A DNA stretch of 64,000 nucleotides from Thermothelomyces thermophilus ATCC 42464. Lineage: Eukaryota; Ascomycota; Sordariomycetes; Sordariales; Chaetomiaceae. The notes under the pieces were generated by a model. The model was not told the origin of the DNA. It saw only the letters and a list, made by a program, of their open reading frames with translations, and searched no databases. Positions 31,683-41,756 of the stretch are shown one piece after another; within the stretch, counting starts at the first letter, position 1, and each line of letters starts with the position of its first letter. The DNA lies in assembly GCF_000226095.1 (NCBI RefSeq), contig NC_016472.1:9238001-9302000 (forward strand). The letters are read 5' to 3'. A program made the position numbers and the translations under genes.

Positions 31683-34600
31683 TCACCGCTCCGCCTCTTC
31701 CTCTCCCTCCGCATCATCTCCGATATCCAAGGTATACAAGTCCCTCTCGACGCTCAGCAGGCCCAGGGCGTAGTGCGCCTGCTCCGATCTTGCCAGCACC
31801 AGCCGGTTCTCGCCGGCCCCGAGCTCCTGGATGCGCCGGTCGATGCGCCGCGGCCGGTTCCACACCGAGTCCGGGAAGAGCGGGCCCAGCTCGGGCGGAC
31901 TGTGGTAGGGCGGGCCGCGGCCCATCTCGGCCGCCCTGTTCCAGCCCGTCTCGCAACCGTCGGCGATCTGCCGCGCCGACTGCCACCCCGTCAGCCGGGC
32001 GATATCGCGCAGGCGGCGGATCGTCCAGTGCCGCTGGGCGAGGTCCTGAAACTGTAGACGGGAGATGTTAGCCAAATCTTCTAGAAAATCTGTCACTTGG
32101 GAAGGAGGGGGTAGCGGCGCTTCAAGGTTCGGATTGGAAAGGCAAGTTGACCAGAGAAGGACCGGGGAGGGAGGGACGGAGGAGGGAGGGCTTGCCTGGA
32201 CGCCGGCCACAAACAACGGGAAACAGCACTCGATGAAGGCGGCGCCCACCAGCGTGCTGATGGCGGCCAAATGGGTCGTGTCCTCGTGCACGCCCGCGCA
32301 TATCCGCGCAATCTCGTTGGCCCACCTGCCCGTCCGCTGCGCTGCCATGCCCGCGGCCGCCACGGCGACGGGCGGCATCGACGGGTGGGCGCGGTGCAGG
32401 ACGATCAGACCCATGTAGTAGTTCATCCAGACGCCGGCGATGCCGTACGTCCGGTACACCAGCGCCGGCCCGAACGGGGTCATCTCGGGAGGCGCAAAGT
32501 CCGGGCCCATGGGCTCAAAGTCCGGCCCGAGACGCGACCGGAAGACCTCGAAGGCTTGCCGGATTTCTTCCCATTCCCGCATTGCCTTGGCCGTGGAGGC
32601 GTCGAGGTCCATGCCTTCTGCCGGTTCGCTGCCCGGTGAGAACTCGGGGGGCGGGGTAAAGCCCCGCGGTACCGTCACGCGGCCGGAGGTCGGCATGAGG
32701 CCGGGGAACGACGGGGGTGAGTTCCCGCGGCCTGCTCCCGGAGGGCCTTGCGCGAAAGGAGGAGAGGCACCGCCCCCGGTTCCCGAAGCCGACGATCCCG
32801 GTGACAGTCCCGGGCCCGGTCCCGGCCCCGGCCCGGGGCCCTGGGCCTTTCTGGCCCTCCGCTTCCGGGCTAGATCCCGAGAGGCAAAATCTGCTAGCCG
32901 CCCGAGCAGGAGAATAAGGTAATCGAATGTTCCAGAACTGAGAAACACCGGTCTAGTCAGCCCTCCCTGGATCTCCCAATGACGCGTTTGAACCTGAAAG
33001 AAGAGAAGGAGGAGGGGGGAAAGGTTTGCGCAGGGCATGCCTACATCGAGTCCATCCTCCCAAATGAACCGCGGGGTACGCATTGCGTCCATTCCTTGTA
33101 TTCCATCCTTGGTGCCAGTCAGCAAACAGCACAGAGGCGAGTTCGAGCCGCGCGCCTCACTCACAATGGCCGCGTCCCCCCGAGAAAGCTCTGGTAAACG
33201 TCCATCTTGCAATACCACCAGTACAGGTCGCGCATTTGTTCGTATTTCTCAACGTCCCGCTCGGTGATGCGCGTCGGACCGGTCGAATCGTCGATAACGT
33301 GGCCCTGCGCGGTGTTGTCATAGCTGACCATTTGGCCGGATAACTGGAAGATGAGTTCGGTATCGACCGCCCCCGGGTCGACGCTGAGGTCTCCATGCGA
33401 CGCGAAACAGGTCTCGTTGCACTGGTGACCTCGGATCAGCTGCTGCCACCGCCTCCGTTTGTATGCGAGTACGTCACACGTCTGCCGTCGGAGGGGAATG
33501 TCCCTGAGCACGGCGCGCGCGCCCCACAGGTGTTTGCACCACTTGTCGTGGTCCGAGTTCCAGACTTCGTAGAAGCCGAGCAGGAGCGTGGCTGCCAACG
33601 TGGCCGGCTGGGTACGTTTTTGGGGGCTCTGGTAGTTCTTCGCTATTCGCCTGAGGCTCAGATGGTAGTGCTTCATGGCCGCCGTAGGGGGGGAATCCTG
33701 TAGTTTTGCCATCTGCAGGCTACCCAGGGCAAGCATGGCCTGCATCAGCGCGGGATGGTTAAACGCCATGATCGGGAAGGTATCTGACCCGGAAGTTAGC
33801 CAACTCTCGCCGGAAGAAAGGGTTATGGTGGAACGAACAAGTCCATATGTGTTGGCGCTGTTTCGGAACGGGATGGCCGTGGAACATAGGAGTAGGATCA
33901 AAGGGATGCCTCTCGTACAGCGACATGCTCTGGCCCGTAACATTGACGAAGTACCAGAACACGGTCGCCGTCTGAGAGTCGTTCAGGGGTGAGCTGGCTG
34001 ACGATGGCGTGTACGTGTCGAGGATATTCTCTTCGGCCATGCCGCCGAACGATCGGATCCGCACCCCATACAAGTCGCGATGCGGCTCTAGTCGTCGAGC
34101 TACCTGTATCCCAAGGTCATTCGACTCGAGATGGGGAAGATGAAGGTCCGGATGCGCATCCTCGTCCCCCGAGTCTGCCATTGACGCCTCATCATCCGAC
34201 TGCCAGTAATCCCGCTCGCCACCCAAGGGCCGATCGATTGTACCGCCGCCGCTTTGGGGAGTTACAAGCGGTTGCCCGGGGCCAGAGACGGGCGCATGGT
34301 GGCTAGCAAAAACAGGAGGCGCATCTGCTGCCATCGTTGGGTGAATCCCAAAGCCTTGCATGACCGTTGCCTGGGCGCCGAAGGACGACCCTCCATGAAG
34401 GGAGAGTGACCCCCTCTGCGTAGAGGGCGACAAATGTTCGGCAACGAGGCCCGAATCGGGGCCCAGAACCGGGGGAGTCGGTAATTGCGCCGCGTGGTTG
34501 TTGAAAGCGGAGCCTCCAGCAGTCGACGGGGGTCCATACCCCCCCTCCTGCCCAAACTGAAGAGACCGCGCCCCTGAAGAAAAATCCGCCGGTGGGGGTT

Positions 34601-35096
34601 TCGGGGTGATGATGGCGAGCGGTGCTCGGGACGATGACGCTTTGATTTGTGCTGCCGGTTTCTGCGCGCCGAAAAGGGCATCTTGAGCTTGCGGGTGATA
34701 GACAGGATGGCTATAGAGATGACCGGAAGGAAAGGAGCCCAGAGGCTCCTTGAAGGTGAGCCTCTGGCTATACCCTTCGCAGTTTCGCTTCGACTTGATG
34801 CAGTTGTTGCATGTCGGCTTGCCTTCGTCACACTTGATTCGGCGTCTACGACAGGCTGGGGCAAACAGTTGTGTCAGTATCAGGAGAATCAGACGAATCT
34901 TTGCCGGAGGGAAGAGGTGGAAGAGGCTGCGGCGCGACCTACTCAAACAACCGGTCTTTGTCCTCTTCCTTGCTGTTGCCTTCTTGGGCGGTTGCGATGA
35001 CTGGTCTTCTTTGCTGGGAGATGTGGAGGAGGGGGGGTGCTTGGACTCCAGGGGAGGAGAACCTGGATTTGATGTTGACGACTTGACGGGGTCCAT
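31683..35096 (-). CDS. Zn2Cys6 fungal transcription factor
   Basis: Six exons (35096-34943, 34855-33839, 33783-33165, 33107-33045, 32937-32196, 32051-31683) give 987 residues. The zinc cluster, GCLTCRRRRIKCDE continuing to KPTCNNCIKSKRNCEGY (about residues 50-81), has C-X2-C-X6-C-X6-C-X2-C-X6-C spacing and is only intact when intron 1 (34856-34942) is removed. A Ser/Pro-rich linker follows, then a fungal-specific regulatory domain of the DUF3468 (Fungal_trans_2) type, with HIWTYTFPIMAFNHPAL and DLYWWYCKMDVYQSF. A GPGP repeat sits in exon 5. The last intron (32052-32195) is GC-AG, 144 bp and open in frame, so a form 48 residues longer is possible. ATG 35096 is used because the frame upstream opens with GTG. 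Target genes are unknown. Confidence 0.88.
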
Positions 35097-38000
35097 GGCG
35101 GCGGGTATCGGATCACCGTATCGGATCACCGTATCGTCTCCGGAATTGGCTCAACGACGGGGTAGAAAGGTTTATCGAGGCGGTCCCCGCGCTGCCGAGC
35201 TTGGTTGACGAACCGGTCCGCTCACATGATCATCATCCGGCGAACGAACGATGCCGGGGCCCAAGCCTTGGGCTGGGGAGAATAAAGAGCGACGCGGCCT
35301 TGGGAGTAGGGCTCCTGTATGTGTCAAGCTAGAAGGTCCGGGAAGCCAGCTAGTGGTCAGGGGAGGGGGGGTAATGGTTGAACGAATTGTCGACAGCTTG
35401 CTGTTGCCCGGACCCCGACTGTGGAGGGAAATGGCGGGTACCTGCTGTATGTAATGTGTATGTATGTAGGTACAAGAACTCCGTACATACACCCTGAACG
35501 GAGTATGGGAGACACACTTGTCGGAAGGGAATCCAAGACAAGACTTCTAGGAAGGGGATGGGATGGTGGTCGTGTAATTTGTCGATTGCCTCGTTCTCGA
35601 TTTCCGTCGACACCAACTTCCCCCCTCCTCCCCCCCAAGTTGAGCTCGATGCAGAGTGCGAGGAACAGGGCACAGCAGCGCCACCTGAGTACTCCGTATA
35701 GCGGAATTGAGTGCCGCTCCCCGGTCCAATTGCTGACTTTTCAAGGTTTCCGGCACACCTGCAGATGCCGTTGAACCTGGGCGATGCAGCGAAAAGCGGC
35801 CGGAGCCGGCGTCTAGTACGGCGGGAAGTTCCGAGAGTTCGTCACAAAGCGCGCCGTGGGCCTTCCAGGTTTCTACCTTTCAGGCAGCCCTTTCTGCATA
35901 GGTCTGCCTGGGGTGCAAGTTCAACATCTGGATTCACATTGAGTTGCAGAGCATCAGGGCGAGTGCCGTCGCGAGGTGTGATTTAAGTCTCGATGGTGGT
36001 GGCGTTGGACAATGGTCATCACGGACCGATCGGCCAATGTGCCGTGGTGGGCGAGTCTGGGGCCTTGCTTGCAAGGGTATTGTTGTATCGCGGAAAGGGG
36101 CACTAATCATCTGCTGCGTAGTGTTGACGTGGATCTCGGGAGGCTTCTTTTGCTGTGCATGACGGTGGTCGCATTCGCAGGAGTGCATTGGTCCGGGCCG
36201 GCCAGAACCGAGCCCGCCGTTCCCAGGGTTGCCCAGTGATCGACAAGATCGGTGTGCCCAATCTCGCGTGCTACTGATGCGCAGCTGGGGCGCCGTGAGG
36301 GGAAGCTGGGTCCCCGCTTAAGCCTCATCACTCCACTTACCACTGCGTTTATACACTACACTACGACACTAGTGTACATTGCTACGCTACCCTTCTTCTG
36401 AAATAGAAAAAAATGTGGTGTTGCACATGCAAATACCTCTATCGGTACATAGGTACAGTACCTATATGACCTACCAGCCTAGCTAACCTTAGGTACGATA
36501 TCTACCTGGTCAGGTAGGTAAAGAAAACGTCATGGTACCGTTGCAACCATCTATCTAATCCCCCTCCCCCCCCCTAAAAAAAAAAAAAAAGAAAAAGAAA
36601 AAAAAAACCCTTGCCACCCGTCTGCCACGAGGAGGTTGCTGGCCCACCTCCCAAACTTAAACAGCGTGGTACAGCATAGGGTAATACGGAGTCCTCCGTG
36701 CAGAGCCTTCATTGAACATATCCTGCTGTCCCGGAGTTGCCGCCGCGCCCATGTAGCAGACGGCTGCCGTCGAGCGGCACGTACGGAGTAGAGCGGACTG
36801 GTTCCGCAGCGTGTCATTGGCCCCTCCGCATGGCAAAAGCGGTTTAGGTTCCTTGGGGTGAAGCGCAGGCAAGGATTGAAGTTGCCGACTGACCAGCTCA
36901 AGTGGGGCACGCCTGAGGAAATGGCGGTTAGCAAGACAACCTAATAGTGAGACGCAGCAGACAAAAGCAACAGGAACACCCGGCGGCGATGGGGCTAATG
37001 GAACGAGGCGTTCTTCACTATTATAGCTTCCACAATCAACGCCTTGCAATCCAGCAGCTGTAAGCAATTACCCTTGAGACAATGGCTGTCTGAACATGGT
37101 GCGGCTCAAGAGGCAAACAACCTCGAATACTGGGTTCCGTACTAGGAGTTCAAGTGAGGCCGAAAGCACCAAGGCTGCGTGGGTGCAACTTCCAGTCCAG
37201 CGTCGAGGGAATGGGAAGGGACGAGCCAAGGGGTTGCCTGACTCTGAGCCTTGCCACGCGGACGGGCGAGTATGTGATCCCTACACCACATGTATAATAC
37301 GTATGCACCTTGGTAGGTAGGGTAGTAATCAGTTCTCATTCACCTCACCCACCCATATAGAAAGTTCCTTGCACCTTCCATGGACTTATGGGGCAGGCGT
37401 GGATATCTAGCGCATCTGGCATGTTCCAAATTCTCTTCACTGGCTATGAAATGAGGTATTCTGTATGGTGATGCACTAGCAATGTTTCTCAATCATGATC
37501 TGGCCTGTCCCAGGACGGCGTTGAGTCTCGACTCGGTTCAGCATCCGCCCCATGGACGGACCGATAGACCAGGGGCTGGGGAGCGTTCCGAAGATTCTGC
37601 ATTGGAGATGGCTTCTCTTGAAAGGAATCTAACGAGACATCAATGCGGAAACTGTGATCCGTAATTGTTCTACTATGTAGTTCAGCAGTTCCCGCCCCCA
37701 CTCTTCCAAAGCATGATGAGCACGAGGAATAATCCGTACCATGCCATAATCCGCCAATAGGAGGGGGGTCTTGCCGGTATGTGCTGTACATCCATAGGCT
37801 TGCCTTACATGGTGGTAGATTGATCGTCAAAGCCCACAATGAATCTTTCAAGAGAGGAAGAAAGAAGAAAGCATGGTTAAAAACGAAATTGAGTAGGCTC
37901 TCGTACGGAGTACGAAGCGCGGTTTGCACTGGGCAGATTTGGTGGGAGCTCAAGTTTAGAGAGAATCGCGGCTCATCTGGCAAAGCGCTAATGGAAGCTC

Positions 38001-38208
38001 ATTGACGAACCGCGGCGCACGGGCTGCATATCCGCTGCGAGTGGCCCACTGACTTCGTGGGTCTCGGTCGATTCCCGGTTGCCCCACCAAATTTTCTGAT
38101 TGAGCTCGGGTTCGGAGCTGCCGCAGGCTCACCAACGATCCAGCAGAGCCGGTGGGTGTTACGACGGCAATTCCTGTACAAACCGCCCGTGGCCGGTTGT
38201 CAGTCACC
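35097..38208. other. 3.1 kb divergent spacer between Zn2Cys6 gene and RRP8
   Basis: No gene was supported. A 13-nt unit is tandemly repeated at 35105-35130, just upstream of the transcription factor start. Several copies of a TACGGAGTA-type motif occur (35476, 35495, 35689, 36685, 36780, 37902). A run of GGTACC/TAGGTA words fills 36440-36530, and an A-rich tract lies at 36576-36606. Confidence 0.55.
36449..36465. repeat. 17-nt palindrome with a single central base
   Basis: Arms ATAGGTAC and GTACCTAT are exact reverse complements around one A. It shares the AGGTAC core with the 21-nt palindrome at 3861-3881. Confidence 0.8.
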
Positions 38209-39912
38209 ATGTTTCCCGTGAAAGGCCTCAGCATATCTGCTGAGAAGCTGAAGGTTGAGACGGAAGGTCCAGCCGCAGCTGCAGCTTCCGCGCCGAAACC
38301 CGCGAGGAAGCGCAAGAGGCCGAGTCACTCGGAGAATGTCGCAGCAGAAAACCTTGCTGATCTGTGGGAGAAGGTCATTGAGCATAAAAAGCCAAACGCG
38401 CCCGAGGATAAGGCGCAGCAAAACAAGGACAACAAGCGCCAGAAAACGGTGCATGAAACCTCTACCACCGCTCAGTCAGGGACCAAAGAGCAACAAGGAC
38501 CCAACGACAGATCCGAAAAGAAGCAGAAGAAGAAGAAGAACAAGAAAGAGAAGGGGGGCTCACTAGGAGCGGCGTCCGAGACTGCCGAACCTTCCAAGGA
38601 GGATGAAAATGAGTGGGACGGCGTCGACGATGAGGAAGAGCACGAAGCAACTCAGTCGTTGAAGGGGGACGCCGACAAGACGAAGAAGAATAAGAAGAAG
38701 AAGAAGGAGAAACAAAAAGGAGGCGTTGATAACAAGGAAGAAGCAAAACCTGTGGACCTGAAATCCAAACCCGAGGCAGCGGCACCTCCACCAGCGCCTC
38801 CCGCCTCCAGCACTCCCAAGCTTACCCCTCTTCAAGCGTCGATGCGGGAGAAGCTCATCTCGGCCCGCTTCCGCCACCTCAACGAGACTCTCTACACCCG
38901 CCCCTCCACCGAAGCCTTCCGGCTTTTTGAGGAATCACCGGAGATGTTCACCGAGTACCATGAAGGCTTCCGCAGGCAGGTCGAAGTGTGGCCCGAGAAC
39001 CCGGTGGACGGGTACATCGCCGACATCAAGGCGCGCGCCAAGGTCCGCTTCCCGCCGCGCGACCGCAGCGCACCCGTCACGGCCTCCCAGCTGCCCCTCC
39101 CCAAACCGCCCGGCTCCAAGACCTGCACGATCGCCGACCTCGGCTGCGGCGATGCCAAGCTCGCCACGACCCTTCGGCCGCTGGCCAAGAAACTCCACCT
39201 CGAGATTCGCAGCTTCGACCTCCAGACCGGCGGCTCCCCGCTCGTCACGCGCGCCGACATCGCCAATCTCCCGCTGCCCGACGGCTCCGTCGACGTCGCC
39301 ATCTTCTGCCTCGCCCTGATGGGCACCAACTGGCTGGCCTTCATCGAGGAGGCCTACCGCATCCTGCGCTGGCGCGGCGAGCTGTGGGTGGCCGAGATCA
39401 AGAGCCGCTTCGCGAACCCTTCGGCGGCGGCCAAGCACAGGGTCGTCGCCCACAGCGTCGGCAACCGCAAGAAGAAGGGCTCCGCCGCGTCGGGCAAGCA
39501 GGCCAAGGCGGCAGCCGCCGCCGAGGAGGAGGAGGAAGCTTCCGACCTGGTCGACCTCGCGGTGCACGTCGACGGCGACGAGACCAAGAAGGGCCAGAAC
39601 GAGACCGACATCAGCGCGTTCGTCGAGGCGCTCCGCAAGCGCGGCTTCCTGCTGAACCGGGATCTCGGCGAGGGCGGCAGCGGGGCGGTGGACATGAGCA
39701 ACCGCATGTTCGTGCGCATGCACTTCGTCAAGGCCGCGCCCGCGCTCCGTGGAAAGTGCGCCGCACCCGGGACCAGGGAGCGGAAGTGGACGGACGGGAA
39801 GGGACGGGTGGTGCAGAAGAAGAAATTTATCGAGGATGATGATATGAACGGAGAGGGCGGGGAGGAGAATGAGGCGGCCATCTTAAAGCCGTGTGTCTAC
39901 AAGGTTCGTTGA
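38209..39912 (+). CDS. RRP8: 25S rRNA adenine-N1 methyltransferase RRP8
   Basis: Nucleolar SAM-dependent enzyme that makes m1A in helix 25.1 of 25S rRNA during 60S assembly. Single exon, 567 residues. ATG 38209 is the first ATG; the frame continues upstream only from a GTG. Residues 20-210 are a Lys/Glu-rich, disordered nucleolar-type region with repeated KKK runs. The catalytic part begins at LTPLQASMREKLISARFRHL. It contains motif I ADLGCGDAKLA (about 309-319), FDLQTGGSPLVTRADIANLP and the RRP8 hallmark LMGTNWLAFIEEAYRILR (about 369-386). A Lys/Ala/Glu-rich insert follows KSRF before the last conserved block (SAFVEALRKRGF). Length exceeds yeast Rrp8 (392) because of the low-complexity inserts. 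Confidence 0.95.
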   Translation: MFPVKGLSISAEKLKVETEGPAAAAASAPKPARKRKRPSHSENVAAENLADLWEKVIEHKKPNAPEDKAQQNKDNKRQKTVHETSTTAQSGTKEQQGPNDRSEKKQKKKKNKKEKGGSLGAASETAEPSKEDENEWDGVDDEEEHEATQSLKGDADKTKKNKKKKKEKQKGGVDNKEEAKPVDLKSKPEAAAPPPAPPASSTPKLTPLQASMREKLISARFRHLNETLYTRPSTEAFRLFEESPEMFTEYHEGFRRQVEVWPENPVDGYIADIKARAKVRFPPRDRSAPVTASQLPLPKPPGSKTCTIADLGCGDAKLATTLRPLAKKLHLEIRSFDLQTGGSPLVTRADIANLPLPDGSVDVAIFCLALMGTNWLAFIEEAYRILRWRGELWVAEIKSRFANPSAAAKHRVVAHSVGNRKKKGSAASGKQAKAAAAAEEEEEASDLVDLAVHVDGDETKKGQNETDISAFVEALRKRGFLLNRDLGEGGSGAVDMSNRMFVRMHFVKAAPALRGKCAAPGTRERKWTDGKGRVVQKKKFIEDDDMNGEGGEENEAAILKPCVYKVR

Positions 39913-40331
39913 TCCGGCGAGACGGAGAGGAAGTCTATTCGGTCAGAAAAATGGGTGGGGCGTTTGAACGAACGGATTGCGACGGCGATGGGGGACCAGA
40001 AGAACTGCATCTCCGGTTAAGTGTAGTAGGGCCGGAAAGCGAAGATCTGTCAATTCTAGGCTATGCGCTGGCCGGTCCCGGGTGCCCTCTAAACTACCCT
40101 TCACACACCTTAGCAGTAGTTTTTTTGGTATCCGTCCACCAATCTGTTACCAGACGAACTCTCGGCGTAGTCTCAGAGCCGACTCTTAGCTATGGTCCAG
40201 AAATGCCATGCGGAGCTGCTTTCGAGGTCGTGCCTAGAAATCTTTTCTTTATAACCCGTTCCGCATTCAGAGAGAAGTTCGTAACCCGTTAACGTCGTCT
40301 CAAGCCATGGGCCAGAGGATGTTGAATAGCA
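39913..40331. other. Convergent 3' region of RRP8 and DDI1
   Basis: 419 bp between two converging stop codons. It should hold both 3' untranslated ends. Nothing else was recognised. Confidence 0.6.
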
Positions 40332-41756
40332 TCAGTCCTGGAAAATCAGACTGGCCGCATACTCGACGTTCCCGCCGGTTGCCTCCAGCGCCTGAATGGC
40401 TCTCTGCTCGGAGGCCCCTAGCGCCATCAATTGGTCGATGTGTTCTCTGGGGAACGACGGTCTCGCTGCACTTTGCGGACCTGAGGGACCACCACCGCTC
40501 GACTGGGCCGCATGAGCTGCCGCGCTCGGCGCATGCACGGCACCGGAGCGCTGGCCGATCGTCGTGCCCGCCGGCCCAGGGACGGTCGGCTCCTGCTGAT
40601 AGGCCTCCTCGGTCTCGGTCGGAATGTCGGCCGGGCCCAGGAACGGCACCTCGGCTCCCTGGATAATCAGCTTGTCCTTGGCAAGATCGATGCACGCCTG
40701 GTGACGCTTCAGCATGTCGAGGCCGAGCAGCAGTTCCACCTGCTTGCCCTCCATGACGGTGAAGCTGCAAGGAAGGAAGAGGGGTCCGATCTTGATCGGG
40801 GCCGAGTGCACGCGGCCGATGATGTTGGCCGTTCCCACGCCCCGTGCGATGCCGGCAAAGCGCTTGTCGACGAGCCGCATGATGCCGCAGGCCTCGGCGC
40901 ACTGGGGGCTCATGATGGTGGCTTGCGCGCCCGAGTCGACCAACGCCTTGACCTTGTATCCGTTGACTTCGACCTCGATATACAGCATGTGCACGGTACC
41001 AAAAACTGGGAAGCGGGCGGATTAGCGCGGGTTTGGAAGGGACCACGTCGTGCGGTGCGAGGCTATGTTTCCCTGTGTTACCTTCGGGGTTGTGCTCCAT
41101 GGCATTCTGCAAGTTCTCCATGACCCGCTCCTGGCGGATGATCTCCTCGATTTTCGCCTGAGCCTCGACATCGAACGGGTCCGAATTCAGCAGCTGAATC
41201 TGTCGCTGGCGCTCCTCGCGCTCCCTCCGCTCCCGGTCCAGGCTGTCGGCGAACAGGCGTGCGAACCTCTGGGGGTCCTCCAGTGCCGCCACCAAGTCGG
41301 GCCGCGACCTGGCCAACTCGCCCCTCAGGTTGGGGTCGCCCAGAATCTGCAAACGGATCACTTCGGGATCCTGCACCGGCTGGTGCTGGCGCGCCGCGGG
41401 ACGTCCTGACCTGCCCCCCCCTGCCGGAACCGTCGTGCTGCCCCTCATGTCGCGGACGTGGAGGGCGAGCATGTCGCCGTCAGTCACGCCGAGCTCGGCC
41501 AGGGTCTTGGAGTTGTCGCTGACCAGCTGGCCATTGTGGTAGAGGTGTTGGGCGCTGGGGTGGTGGGTGGTTTCGGCTTGTATGGAACTGCGCAAGGTCT
41601 CGATCGTCATCTCGGGGTACACTTCCAGGGACAGCAGGTCCTGGTCGTCGCTCTGGGGCTCCGAATTGGTAATACTGAGCGTGATGCGCCTGAGCTCGGA
41701 GAGTCAGTACTCAGGCTTCGATCTGAAACATCAGGGCGTCGGATTTTCGCGTACAT
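40332..41756 (-). CDS. DDI1: Ubiquitin-shuttle aspartyl protease Ddi1
   Basis: Proteasome shuttle with a retroviral-type aspartyl protease fold (a host gene). Exons are 41756-41755, 41689-41082 and 41005-40332, 427 residues. The first coding exon contributes only AT; the G of the start codon is the first base after the 65 bp intron 41690-41754, which has a GTACGC donor, a TACTGAC branch site and a CAG acceptor. This yields the expected MRITLSITN beginning, whereas the unspliced frame has no ATG before MTIETL. Domains are an N-terminal ubiquitin-like fold (1-75), the helical HDD around [16 protein letters not shown], the protease with catalytic Asp227 in VDSGAQATI, and a C-terminal UBA ([19 protein letters not shown]). 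The cytosolic role in ubiquitinated-protein turnover is family knowledge. Confidence 0.93.

Noticed and set aside
38935-39839. Long frames on both strands overlapping RRP8
   Set aside because: Products of high GC at the third codon position; the RRP8 frame carries all conserved motifs.
40332-41005. Retroviral protease-like domain as a virus fossil
   Set aside because: It sits in an intact host gene with UBL, HDD and UBA domains, diagnostic of DDI1.
41620-41622. DDI1 start at the V-Y-P-E-M position or at the internal MTIETL methionine
   Set aside because: The first is GTG and the second would remove the first strand of the ubiquitin-like domain; the split ATG model gives the conserved N-terminus.
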